A stretch of DNA of 64,000 bases from positions 434,001-498,000 of the forward strand of contig PUQB01000013.1 of NCBI GenBank assembly GCA_003024785.1, in the 5' to 3' direction. This document shows, piece after piece, positions 52,111-62,279 of the stretch. A model generated the notes under the pieces. The model had not been told where the DNA came from and did not search any database. It worked only from the letters and a program-made list of their open reading frames with translations. This DNA is from Selaginella tamariscina (Eukaryota; Streptophyta; Lycopodiopsida; Selaginellales; Selaginellaceae). A program made the position numbers and the translations under genes. Position 1 is the first letter of the stretch, and each line of letters starts with the position of its first letter.

Positions 52111-52609
52111 ACAAGTTTTTTTATTAAGTTTCTAAGTGTTCATATAGGAGTTTTAAAGTTGGCATTTGAGAGCCACATTTGTGACACATGATGTAACTCT
52201 TGAATTTAAAGGGCTACGGCGTGATAACCCAATCTTGGGAAATAATGTCATATGGAGATGTGACACTAGGCTGGATAGCACACGGTACAAAGCTCGAGAC
52301 ATGCCCTTTGGGGTTATTTCATGGGCTCAAAACCAAGGGGTTGGATACTATAACAAGCAGACATGCTTATGCTCACATTATGGTGCTAAACCTTGGGCAT
52401 TTGCTCAAGGGAGGTTAGGCCTCATAATTGGATGTCCTATTGGCACACTCGACTTGGGGGGGGTCTTCTCCTTGGAAACCAAGGGTTGAACGACCTAAAC
52501 TCATTAGCAAAAATCCATTCGTGAGGCACTTACAAGGTTGTGTACTTATGATTATCTAAACATAACCTTGAAAGTTTACTTAACAAAACACTCATGTGTT
52601 TAAGGCACC

Positions 52610-52770
52610 CATTGTGTCATAGTTCTAACCTGGTGGGTTGACTACCTAGGTAAAGATTGTGGGATATGTAAACAAAAAGACTCAAGCATAACTGAGTCAT
52701 CATGACCAGGGCCCTCTCATAAACACCAATTGGCCCTTTGCCTAGTTGGCATAAGGGGAGGGGAAAGGTT
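52610..52770 (+). repeat. Left copy of a ~155 bp direct repeat bounding a 5.3 kb block
   Basis: Nearly identical to 58100-58262: TCATAGTTCTAACC.GGTGG, TTGACTAC.T.GGTAAAGAT, GACTCAAGCATAACTGAGTC, ATCATGACCAGGGCCCTCT, TTGGCCCTTTGCCTAGTTGG and CATAAGGGGAG. GACTCAAGCATAACTGAGTC is itself an imperfect palindrome. The pair could be the ends of an insertion or a segmental duplication. Confidence 0.8.
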
Positions 52771-52867
52771 CTGACATTTGGTATCATAAGGGGATGAATT
52801 TTGAGTAAAGCTCACGCCATTAAGGTTGGCACACTTATCCTTACCTAACTAAACCCCTCGATCACAT

Positions 52868-53045
52868 GTGTACAGTCAGAGGCGATCACAGAGCCGCTTG
52901 GCCCAATTGACATGTGCAGTCAGAGGCGGTCCCAGAGACACATACAAAGCCGCTTGGCCCGATTGACATCCAAGCGGCTCTGTATGGCCCGATTGACATG
53001 TGCAGTCAAGCGGTCCCAGAGACATATGTCAATCGGGCCAAGCGG
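52868..53045. repeat. Cluster of short direct and inverted repeats (GCTTGGCCCGATTGACAT)
   Basis: The core GCTTGGCCC(A/G)ATTGACAT occurs twice forward (52898 and 52951) and once inverted (53024-53041, as ATGTCAATCGGGCCAAGC), with partial copies between. It is interleaved with CAGTCAGAGGCGGTCCCAGA units. A related cluster lies at 57960-58030, partly direct and partly inverted. It could form hairpins and may be an element terminus. Confidence 0.75.
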
Positions 53046-53271
53046 CTCTGTATGTGGGATGTTTTTACTTCCTTGAGGGTCTATTTTCCAATTTTCTATT
53101 GTTCTTTTCCTTTTAAGAACTTTTTTAATGTTCTAGAAACGTGAGCTTTTAGAGGAACATGACCATGAGGAGCATTTCAATTGAGGTATGGTCTGATTTC
53201 GTGACTAGTTTGCATGTCTGTGTCATGTGTTTTGCATCCCGTATGTTGTGTTAATAGGCAAAATGCCAAAT

Positions 53272-53545
53272 TTAAAATGCTAAACACCATATTCCAATGC
53301 CAAATGTTGTCCGTATGGCATATACCATATTACAATGCCAAATGCCGTATGCCGTATACCATGTTACAATGCCAAATGCCGTCCGTATGCCGTATACCAT
53401 ATTACAATGCCAAATGCCGTCCGTATGCTGTATACCATATTACAATGCCAAATGCCGTCCGTATGCCGATACCATATTACAATGCCAAATGCCGTCCGTA
53501 TGCCGTATACCATATTACAATGCCAAATGCCATATTACAATCCTA
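53272..53545 (+). repeat. ~38 bp minisatellite (about 7 copies)
   Basis: The unit contains ATTACAATGCCAAATGCC, GTCCGTATGCCGTA and TACCAT. Copies start near 53287, 53330, 53363, 53401, 53439, 53476 and 53513; two are shortened. All three plus-strand frames stay open across it because the unit lacks stops, so the resulting ORFs are not evidence of genes. Looser ATGCCA-rich remnants continue to 53660. Confidence 0.9.
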
Positions 53546-54199
53546 AAACCCAACAATCGTATTCCAATGCAAAATGCCATATGCCATATATTGTACTGCA
53601 ATGTCAAAAGCCAAATGCTATATTCCCACATGCACAATGTAAAATTCCAAATCCTAAATCGCCTATTAGCACATGTATATTACATACTTTATTTTATTTG
53701 GTTTGTCTGAACTTTTAGTGTGTAAACACATTACATGTAATTCTGCTATCAACACAATAGCTCCGAACTGCCAAAAGCCAAATGTTGAATTCCAAAAACC
53801 AACCAAAGCTCCAACTCCTATCGTTGTGCCAGATTGTTACTAACACCATGGCAAGACAATAGTAGTTCAAGTTGTGGTGGTTTATAAAAATGATTGGCAC
53901 CCAATGGATAGTACAAACGAGAAATATTGTACATTTTCTTAAATAAAGTACATTACGGTTTAATCAAACAATGCATTTCATAACCATAACTAAGAGTATA
54001 AGTAACATTCCATTAAATACCCCACACAAAATCTTATAACAAACCATTCGGAGATAATCGTGGGCTAACATGCCCATTGTCACAACGGGTTGTCTTTCAT
54101 GTCTTTGCAATGGTCCTTGTGTATTCCTTGCGATGGTCCTATCATAACAAACCCCACACAATAGACAAGAAGATTGTTGTCACAAGCAACTCACGCATC

Positions 54200-55620
54200 C
54201 CATCCTTCTTCAACCTCCACGGATAGCATCGCTTCGAGGTTGGTCGTGCTCTCTCCTCAACATGCTTCTCCAATGGTCCACCATTTGCCATTGTTTTTTG
54301 CACTCCACCAACCCGTGTACCCAAGGTAGGTACCCGCTCTTGTCCCCACCTCGGATGTAGGGCTGAACTTTGACCTTCTTCTTCTTACGGATCCATTGCT
54401 TGTGATTTCCCTGGGTCAGCTGCAACGACGAGGCTTTCCCCTGTTCAGACTGCTGCTCCGTTGTGTCCTTAGTTGCCAGTCGAGCGAAGGGGTTGCTTGT
54501 CACCACATCTTTCTGCGGAGTTGCTTGGGGAGTGACTCGAGGCTTCTTTGGGGTCTGCCACCCATCGCTCTGATCTTAACCTCGCTCTGCTCTAGTCTCG
54601 TCTCTCTGCTTTAACTTCTTTGCTGCAAGTCGCTTGCACTGATATAGCTTGTGCCCTTGCATTTTGCAGAATCTACATGCCCCAACTCCACCCTTGAGGA
54701 CCAGCCTGATGCATACCCTATCCACCCACATAACCGCAAGATATGTCCTATAGCTCGGAACACGCATCCGCACTGACCCTTCCACTCCATGAGGTGGTTC
54801 AGAGACAACATACTCCATCGCTCCGAGATCCACAGCTAGATGCATCATCAATTCCTCACTGTCGCAAAACAGGAATGGTGGGCCCCACACCTCCAGCTCC
54901 CTATCCTCGCTGGCTGCCAGCAAGTCATCCTTATCTTCCACTGAGAACAACGGCACCCATTTTAAAAGTCGTGCTCTAAATTGCCCCATTCTCAGAGTTT
55001 TGCGGTCAAGCAACTCTTATAGTCCATCAACCTCCTTCAGCACAGCTTCAAAGCACCCTCGGCCAAGATTCCAAATGCGGGTCACTGAGTGTTGCTGCCC
55101 TGGATCACCCAGCGCGGCATTCACCTAGTCACGCGTTTCCCCTGTCGGTGGGTAACAGCCCATGAATAGTAACATGAAGCGATTTCCTTCAGCCTCCATA
55201 CGGTGTTGATTCTTCATCAGCTCCTCCTCCTCCTCGTTTGACAGACCAAAAAGTAACTCCATCTCTCCATCAGCATTTTCAACTTCCTTCAAGTATTCAG
55301 AGTGAACTCCCGGCTGCACCCGGATCACTCTCTCCCTGGGGATGCCCACAGCTGCTTTTAGCTTTTTTCCACCATTGTTTGCCCATGCGTATGCAGGACC
55401 GGTCTTCATCGATTTTGGGGTTACTGACACCTCTGCACGATCCTCCTTGGGGAGTGGAGCTGCTTTACCCGATCCTGCATGCTGAGCACCATCAGTCGTT
55501 GCAAGAGCTCGAGGTGACGAGCTCATCATTCCCGATCGCACTAGAGGTGGCTTCCAAGGTACAATAGCATTGTGGCTCCCCCTTGTGGGGAGGGCACTTT
55601 GCACTGCTTAGCCCATGCTT
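54200..55620 (-). mobile_element. LINE ORF1-like fragment (DUF4283-type, CCHC zinc knuckle)
   Basis: Three minus-strand frames in order (55604-55125, 55013-54576, 54506-54210) give a protein like plant L1-type LINE ORF1. An N-terminal linker (GSGKAAPLPKEDRAEVSVTP) is followed by a segment MELLFGLSNEEEEELMKNQH and NRFMLLFMGCYPPTGETRD. Next come VNAALGDPGQQHSVTRIWNL, GCFEAVLKEVDG, GQFRARLLKWVPLFSVEDKD and the zinc knuckle CRFCKMQGHKLYQC (C-x2-C-x4-H-x4-C). A basic tail NPFARLATKDTTEQQ and RKKKKVKVQP ends it. One in-frame stop lies near 55019 (VDG-stop-ELL) and the frame shifts near 54560. No endonuclease or reverse transcriptase lies downstream (below 54200), so it is a fragment. A domesticated nucleic-acid-binding gene is an alternative. 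Confidence 0.55.
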
Positions 55621-55979
55621 GGTTCTCAGCTTCTCAAGGTTTCTCAAAAGGATTGTTCTGTCTAACCCTAATCCAAAAAAGGTTTCCAAAAAGGATTGTT
55701 ATCCCTATCTTAAAAAGTTATGTGAAAAGGATTCTTGTCCTTATCCTAATCCAGAAAAAGGCTATCAAAAGGTTTCTTATCCAAATCCAAAAAAGGATTC
55801 TTGTAAGCCAGAAAAGGATTTCCTCACGGTATATAAGGACAAGCAAGTAGGGTGGATCAGATATAAGGACGATGAGCTTTTTAAGCAAGAAGGAATCAAA
55901 CAAGTAGAAGATGACATCTCTACAGCTTCCACAACAGGCCAAAAGATAACGAGTTGACATCGAGAGCTTCATATCAAGC

Positions 55980-56640
55980 TTGAATTTTGACTACAGCCCA
56001 TCGATACTAGACGACGGTAAGAAGAAGTTAGTCTTTCCTTCGTTCAATGAATTTTGGACCCTCGCCAAGAGGGGTATAGAGTTCGATGATTGGCTACAGG
56101 GCTTTTCCACGGAAGAAGAGTGTCACCGATTCGTAATGTCAAAGGACACAAAGATTTCAGATAAACAACCGATATACACTACAAACGCGTACTTGTTACG
56201 TTTCTTGGGCGTCGACAAACAGGAGTACAACGAAAGGGACAACAATCATGCGGACAAATTAATAACAAGGACAGTGAAATCAAGTTTTGGGCCGAACACT
56301 AACTCTTTCAACCTATGAATGCTTGTGTTTGGATTAAGATTCTCATACGAAAAGCTGCAAGAGAATCTAGGCAGTCACAAGAAGATCGTAGACAATTTGT
56401 CCAAGGCATTGGGAGGAACATTGAAAGGAGTCATATGCACCTCGGCAATACTCAAGATGAAGTATCCTGAATGGATAGGCCGTGTCAAAAGCCCTTAGGA
56501 CAACGATGAAAGATTAATCATTTACCACAACGAGTACCACGATGTGTGGCCTGAGGAACAAGCCACACCTGAACACAATAGCACGTCCAATGTACCAAAC
56601 ATTCAGCATGCCATTGAACAACTTGAAAACCAACAGGTCA
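55980..56640 (+). other. Unidentified coding remnant in left arm, possibly virus-derived
   Basis: Recognisable protein text begins FDYSPSILDDGKKKLVFPSF and continues FDDWLQGFSTEEECHRFVMS, then FGPNTNSFNLQ-type sequence, FSYEKLQENPGSHKKIVDNL and SKALGGTLKGVICTSAILKM. The upstream sequence in the same arm encodes a Lys/Tyr/Pro-rich stretch (YPNPKKDS repeats) and YKDKQVGWIRYKDDEL. I cannot name the family. The composition and the ordered helical blocks could fit a nucleocapsid-like viral protein or a transposon protein. It is broken and treated here as a fossil. Confidence 0.45.
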
Positions 56641-56738
56641 CGAAGATATCGCACCAAAGGCCAAGCAAACAAAGCAAGAGGAACAAGGAGATTGTTGTCC
56701 AGGATGACTGGCCTTTGGTGCGATCTGCTCTTCGTGAC

Positions 56739-57320
56739 CTATTGGTTTTCATGTTGTTCAATGGCATGCTGAATGTTTGGTACATTGGACGTGCTATTGT
56801 GTTCAGGTGTGGCTTGTTCCTTAGGCCACACATCGTGGTACTCGCTGTGGTAAATGATTAATCTTTCATCATTGTCCTCAGGACTTTTGACACTGCCTAT
56901 CCATTCAGGATACTTCATCTTGAGTATTGCCGAGGTGCATATGACTCCTTTCAATGTTCCTCCCAATGCCTTGGACAGATTGTCTACAATCTTCTTGTGA
57001 CTGCCTGGATTCTCTTGCAGCTTTTCGTATGAGAATCTTAATCCAAACACAAGCATTTGTAGGTTGAAAGAGTTTGTGTTTGGCCCAAAACTTGATTTCA
57101 CTGTCCTTGTTATTAATTTGTCCACATGATTGTTGTCCCTTTCGTTATACTCCTGTTTGTTGACGCCCAAGAAACATAATAGGTACGCGTTTGTAGTGTA
57201 TATCGATTGTTTATCTGAAATCTTTGTGTCCTTTGACATTACGAATCGGTGACACTCCTCTTCCGTGGAAAAGCCCTGTAGCCAATCATCGAACTCTATA
57301 CCCTCTTGGCGAGGGTCCAA
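56739..57320 (-). other. Second copy of the unidentified coding remnant, in right arm
   Basis: Minus-strand counterpart of the left-arm remnant, with the same blocks (GIEFDDWLQGFSTEEECHRF; YNERDNNHVDKLITRTVKSS; KMKYPEWIGSVKSPEDNDER). The longest open piece is 193 codons. A Lys/Tyr/Pro-rich piece matching the left arm lies at 57417-57791. It differs from the left copy at a handful of residues. Also treated as a broken fossil of unknown family. Confidence 0.45.
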
Positions 57321-57954
57321 AATTCATTGAACGAAGGAAAGACTAACTTCTTCTTACCGTCGTCTAGTATCGATGGGCTGTAGTCAAAATTCAAGCTTGA
57401 TATGAAGCTCTCGATGTCAACTCGTTATCTTTTGGCCTGTTGTGGAAGCTGTAGAGATGTCATCTTCTACTTGTTTGATTCCTTCTTGCTTAGAAAGCTC
57501 ATCGTCCTTATATCTAATCCACCCTACTTGCTTGTCCTTATATACCGTGAGGAAATCCTTTTTTGGCTTACAAGAATCCTTTTTTGGATTTGGATAAGAA
57601 ACCTTTTGATAGCCTTTTTTTGGATTAGGATAAGGACAAGAATCCTTTTCACATAACTTTTTAAGATAGGGATATCCTTTTTTGGAAACCTTTTTTGGAT
57701 TAGGGTTAGGAAGAATATTCCTTTTTAGAAACGTTGTTTGAATTAGGAGCCTTTTACATAAATGTTTTCTCAAAATTGAACAATTTTGCACGTTGAGTTA
57801 GTAATAATGTGAAAAAGACCTCACAGGAGACCGTATTTAAATGTGGTGTTTCTGCAAACTTTTACGTGGCTGACTTATTTATCTAATCCAATTTACAAAA
57901 TGTACTTTTGACAACTACAATGCAAACCGGATAGATAAAAGTTTGTGATCGCCT

Positions 57955-58035
57955 CTATGTATAGCTAGAGGTGATCACAGAGCTGCTTGGCCCAATTGAC
58001 ATGTGTCTCTGGGACCGCCTCTGACTGCACCTTCT
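57955..58035. repeat. Partner of the 52868-53045 repeat cluster
   Basis: Contains GAGGTGATCACAGAGCTGCT and TGGCCCAATTGACATGTG in the same orientation as 52876-52912. TGTCTCTGGGACCGCCTCTG follows in inverted orientation relative to 52918-52942. Together with the 155 bp direct repeats it brackets the block holding the minisatellite, LINE fragment and hairpin. Confidence 0.75.
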
Positions 58036-58099
58036 GGAGGAAGACATAGTAGCAACCCCTTGAGTCTATGGATGAGGGCATCCACTTTTTCAAATGGAC

Positions 58100-58262
58100 G
58101 GAGAGTGTTATAGTTCTAACCTAGTGGGTTGACTACTTGGGTAAAGATTGTGGGATATATGGGATATGTAGTCAAAAAGACTCAAGCATAACTGAGTCAT
58201 CATGACTAGGGCCCTCTATTGGCCCTTTGCCTAGTTGGCATAAGGGGAGAGGGAAAGGTTGT
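58100..58262 (+). repeat. Right copy of the ~155 bp direct repeat
   Basis: Same order and orientation as 52610-52770, with a short internal duplication (GGGATATATGGGATATGTAG) and a small deletion after CCCTCT. See the left copy. Confidence 0.8.
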
Positions 58263-58886
58263 GACACATTGTTTCCTTAAAGGGGTTGTATTCTTTGACG
58301 AAGATGATTCCTCAAGGGGTAAATCACAATGCCTACTAAGAAAACTTATTAATTTTATAAGTTATGTTGAAGAGTGTTGAATAACTAGAAACATTTAAAT
58401 ATATAATGGATGCATGTACCTCTTCAATCCAGTGGGATTAAAAGTTGATATTATTTATATTGATTTCTTGACTCTGCATCATGGTTGCAAACGTTATACT
58501 TAATATTCTTAAAGTTTGATCTCGATTCTGTTATATTAGCCTCAAGATTTAATGGTGTTCTTTTAAGTTCAATTCAATATTAATAACAAGTATAATGTTG
58601 AGTTGACATATTAACTCAATAAGATAATCACTCTTTTTCACGATCGTAATCCAAAATTCCTAATGCATGATTTGATATCTAGTTCAAAAATATAAGGTTC
58701 TTATTACCTCATTTATTATGATATTTATATTTTAAATTTTGAAAGTGTTTAGGATTATTTTTGAGATTAATTATAAATAATTTAGTAAAGTATAATACAA
58801 TATTTGATGAAATTGAAACATGAACACTCAATATTGCAATTCAGTTAGAACCACATGGAATGTCTATATTCATGAGATATAAAGAC

Positions 58887-58985
58887 TTTTGACACTTTTA
58901 GAGCAGTACTTGAATGTGAGATTGACACTTTTATAGAGCAGTACTTGAATGTGAGATTGACACTTTTATAGAGCAGTACTTTAAT
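58887..58985 (+). repeat. Tandem repeat, ~38 bp unit x about 2.6
   Basis: TGACACTTTTATAGAGCAG then TACTTGAATGTGAGAT repeats in tandem (first copy slightly shorter, last ending TACTTTAATG). A simple local duplication in AT-rich DNA. Confidence 0.85.
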
Positions 58986-59213
58986 GTTATAGCTTGAAAT
59001 ACATTTTTAAATTAGTTGAGGATTGATTATTATGTGTCCAAAACCAAGGATGTATTTTAATACAACATACTAAATTAAATATTTTAGTCATGTTTGAAGA
59101 ATTTAATTGACTTATAAGATATATGAAATTAATGTGGTGCTTGGATGTCATAATAACGCTAGTGTAAAAGTTAATATTTTATTGTGTATGTGTGTTGATA
59201 TATAATTTTTCAG

Positions 59214-60295
59214 TGTGATAAATAATGGAGCGTACATAAACAACGAGTTCAACGACGTATACCTTGTGACAATAGTTGATCATATACCCTTGGAAACCTT
59301 CATTCTTCAGGTGATTAATGTACTAGTTATGCAATTACTTTTAACCTTGATAATATATGTAAGTATATGAATGCATATGTTTATATATTTCTGGTTTTAT
59401 AGGAGTCAGAGGTCAACTGTGAAGTATGAGGAGGTTCCGAGAAGGCAGGATTCTGCATATCTTCCATATGACGTGGAGAAAGATTATCACGCACTGTTTT
59501 CCGCTCTCGAGAAGAGGTTATATATCAGTATACGTTTATATATATGTATATACACACATATTACATAAAATATACATTAAACATGTAATATTATTGATTG
59601 TGCAGATATAACTCAATATGAATGCTAGAGTATCATATTTGACAAGCCAATTAAGTCGTTATGCTCCTGTGAATCTAACCGGAGAGGTGTGTGCGTGGTG
59701 TAACTATTGAATTGTTTGTTTAAGCAGATTGGCGATAACAAAGCATTGTCTTATACAATTCATGCTGCACAGATTTTGGATAACTTGTTTATTGAACAGG
59801 TACCTTTAAACTAGTTCTCTGCACACACACACACACACACACACACTTCTGCTAAGTTAGCCCAAGCAACCCAGACCTGAAAAGATGGAGAACTCCGAGC
59901 TAGATCATCTCAAGTTTTCGTATTACCAGATAAATAAGAGTCCATGGTAAATATTATACAATGCACACTATATACTTATGTAATTCTTTATGCTAGAGAG
60001 AGAGAAATGTGTATCTATATGTGTGTGGTGGTGCTAGAATTATATATTATTTCTATGTAAAATGGTGATATACTAAAAGGATAGTTATAGACATACAATA
60101 CGCATGCATACACACCATGTATACTGCTATATCAACTTGCATTAGGAGTTTGAATTGTGGAAAGCTACACTAAGTGATGAACAAAAGGAAGTAGAAATCA
60201 TGAACAGAAGTTATATTCAGTGAAATATTCGCAAGAATATGCCTTATACTTACCTACTTAGTAGAAGCGGCAAAGCTGCTTGACGATAATCACAG
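59214..60295 (+). pseudogene. NUDT3: Internal fragment of a NUDT3-like gene (Nudix + dipeptidyl-peptidase III-like)
   Basis: Exon-like blocks 59214-59310, 59403-59516, 59606-59686, 59728-59799, 59857-59946 and 60146-60295 have correct splice sites. They read YINNEFNDVYLVTIVDHIPL (end of the Nudix part), VKYEEVPRRQDSAYLPYDVE, SYLTSQLSRYAPVNLTGE, ALSYTIHAAQILDNLFIEQ, SPSNPDLKRW, LDHLKFSYYQINKSPW and EFELWKATLSDEQKE. This order matches the middle of plant Nudix hydrolase 3, which joins MutT and M49 peptidase-like regions. The Nudix box exons upstream and the peptidase zinc-site exons downstream are not seen. LTR-element sequence starts about 190 bp after the last block. Single-base steps occur in blocks 2, 3, 5 and 6. 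It is probably a truncated gene copy. Confidence 0.65.
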
Positions 60296-60485
60296 GTATG
60301 TATAAAGCTAATTATATTTTGATAATGTATATCCATTATAGTCTGCTACTTATAGAACCTCGATCTCTCTCTATACACACACATTTTATAATAAAGTTAT
60401 TTTAGGCCAATATTTTACTCATGTCGTTTGCAAGTTTGAAGCGAGACTGAGGAGAGCCTGAGAGTGTGCTGACGAACTGACAAGA

Positions 60486-62278
60486 GGTGAATCCTGTCAG
60501 TTACAGGAGGTGGTGTCCTATTACAGGATATTCTTATGGAATATTCCTATAGCATATGCCTACAAGATATGTCACAGGATATGCCTAGAGGATAAGGGAC
60601 ATGTGAACTCATCTTAGCCTCTGCATGCATGCAGCCACTTTTAGATGCATGTAACCACTTTTAGCACTCATGTCTAAATTAGCTCTTGGAGTTGTGAGCA
60701 TAAAAGCTCCGACCTAATTGTTGTACAATTAGTTACTATCAACACCAGTCTTACTACGATCAATCTTGTCTTGTCTTGTTCTTGTCTTGCTCCTTGCTTC
60801 TTCTTCTCTCCTTATCTCGCTCCTGGATCCTGTCTTGCTCCTGTCTCACTCTTGGATCCTGTCTTGCTCCTGTCTTACTCCCAAATCCTGTCATGTTCCT
60901 ATCTTGCTCCTGGATCCTGTTCTGCACATTCCTGTCCTGCTCTTGTCTTGCTCTCGGATCCTGTTCTGCTCCCGGATCCTATCTTATTCCTGTCTTGCTC
61001 ATGGATCCTGTCCTACTCCTGTCTCGCTCCTGGATCCTGTCCTACTCCTGTCTCGCTCCTGGATCCTGTTCTGCTCCTGTCTTGCTCTTGGATCCTGTTT
61101 GACTCATGACTCTTGAGTTCCTGGTTCCTGTCCTATGCCTTGTTCAACTCCCGAGTTCTTAGTTCCTGTCCTGCTTTACTATCTTGCTTCAGTTCCTATC
61201 CAACTCCTTGTCCTACTATCCTGCTCCTTGCCTCACTATCCTGCTCCTTGTCCGGCTCCTGAGTCAAGCCTCCTTGTTCTCAAAATCCTATTATCTTCCT
61301 TGTTCCTGGATCGTGGCTTGGCAGTTTGATAGTAACTCCTTTCATAACTCTCCGTTTCCCAGCTACTTTTTTTTTTTGATTCTTTTCCTTCATTTTCCTC
61401 CTTTTTCTTTCATAGATCATGGCTGATTTTGAACACTTTCAATGCAAGCACCAAATGTTGCTTCATGAGCTGGCCACTTTGCGCCAAGTGGTCATCGATT
61501 TGCAAGGTTCCACCAACGCAGCGCATGCAGCTGCTGATGCATCCTCCAAGGCTGCTGCGCAGGCTCTCTCTCAGGCATCGGTGGTTCCCTCTTCATCGAA
61601 CTTTTCTTCGAAGCCAAAGATCAGCATGCCAGAAAAGTTCAGTGGCAATTATGCTGAGTTCCAAGGTTTCCTAAATCAGATCTGGCTTTTGATCCGCATA
61701 CAACCACGCCGCTACTCGCCTGATGCATAAAAGGTTGGTCTTTTGGCATCCTTACTAGGTGGATCTCCACGGGCTTGGGTTGCCCCCTTGCTAAAGCGTG
61801 ACGACCCATTGATGGAAGACTTTGAAGGTTTCATGGCTGCCTTTGAAGCCTGCTTTGAAGATCCTGATAAGTACCGTTCTGCATGCACGAAGTTACAAAA
61901 GCTCACCAAGGATTCTGACCAGCTTCTGTTTATGCATCCGAATTTCAACAACTTTGCACGAACATTCCATGGGATGAGACTGCATTGATTGAACATTTCC
62001 GTTTTGGGTTGAGGGATGATGTGAAGGACCTTCTTCTTACGTTACCGAATGCCCAAACATTAGCGGAGATCATGCAACAAGCCGTTCGCTGCGACAACCG
62101 TTTGTTTGAGCGTCGTTAGGAAAGATCCCATCAGTAGTTCCCGCAAACCAATCCTGCAGTTGTGGTACATGTTCCTGCATCACCTTCTGGAGTAGTTCCT
62201 ATGGAGGTTGAGAAATCCAAGCGTGGCTCTCTTTCTGCTACTGAGAAGCAACGTCGCCGCAGTGAGAACCTATGCTTG
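60486..62278 (+). mobile_element. LTR retrotransposon fossil (Ty3/gypsy-like): 5' LTR plus gag
   Basis: An LTR-like region (about 60486-61323) ends GGATCGTGGCTTGGCA and matches, in inverse orientation, the LTRs at 62280-63038 and 63355-63940. Its own 5' edge is not clear. A gag-like reading region follows from 61419 (MADFEHFQCKHQMLLHELAT; KISMPEKFSGNYAEFQGFLN; FEGFMAAFEACFEDPDKYRS) to about 62260, where it is cut by an LTR in the opposite orientation near the expected zinc knuckle. No protease, reverse transcriptase or integrase is present. The family call rests on the gag pattern. The element is broken, with several interruptions, and looks moderately old. Confidence 0.75.
60770..61270 (+). 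repeat. Internal LTR minisatellite (CTTGCTCCTGGATCCTGTC)
   Basis: About 20-25 imperfect copies of a 19-20 bp unit, or half-units (CTCCTGTCTTGCTC), inside the LTR. The same array appears in reverse complement at 62285-62730 and 63360-63670 in the other LTRs, with different copy numbers. Frames through it give CSCLAPGS-type repeats and are not genes. Confidence 0.85.
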
Positions 62279-62279
62279 T

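Larger units (their letters stand above)
47446..52609. other. AT-rich, repeat-bearing intergenic region with no gene seen
   Basis: Five kilobases without a supported gene. Short open frames (for example 48972-49226, 50071-50299, 52166-52489) lack motifs and codon structure. Telomere-like CCCTAA words occur near 47960, 48310, 49960-50045 and 51640. A G-rich run lies at about 51745-51768. Two diverged copies of a ~0.7 kb repeat are listed separately. The region is probably old decayed mobile DNA. Confidence 0.6.
55661..57710. repeat. Long inverted repeat: ~1.0 kb arms, ~47 bp loop
   Basis: The left arm (55661-56663) and right arm (56711-57710) are reverse complements, starting TAACCCTAATCCAAAAAAGG at the outer left edge and its complement at the outer right. 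The loop is 56664-56710. By eye the arms agree at roughly 97%, with scattered single differences. A transcript of either strand would fold into a ~1 kb hairpin. Both arms carry the same unidentified coding remnants (see next two entries). The structure lies directly beside the LINE-like fragment and inside the block bounded by the 155 bp direct repeats. Confidence 0.93.

Noticed and set aside
53272-53545. CRISPR-like array
   Set aside because: The units abut without unique spacers, vary in length, and the sequence is eukaryotic.
53214-53718. Three overlapping plus-strand frames with MPNAVRMPYTILQCQ repeats
   Set aside because: Translations of the stop-free minisatellite in each frame; no single frame is favoured.
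54210-55620. Gag of an LTR element
   Set aside because: The single C-x2-C-x4-H-x4-C knuckle follows DUF4283-like text and a basic NPFA-type tail, which is the layout of plant LINE ORF1; no LTRs flank it.
55661-57710. Classical microRNA gene
   Set aside because: The fold-back arms are about 1 kb and near-identical throughout, far longer than a plant MIR precursor; a siRNA-type hairpin fits better.
55661-57710. TIR DNA transposon with very long terminal inverted repeats
   Set aside because: The space between the arms is only ~47 bp, with no transposase and no evident target-site duplication at the outer edges.
60766-61116. Proteins with CSCLAPGS repeats in three frames, and their counterparts at 62270-62794 and 63357-63730
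   Set aside because: They are translations of the LTR-internal 19-20 bp array and appear in all frames and all LTR copies.
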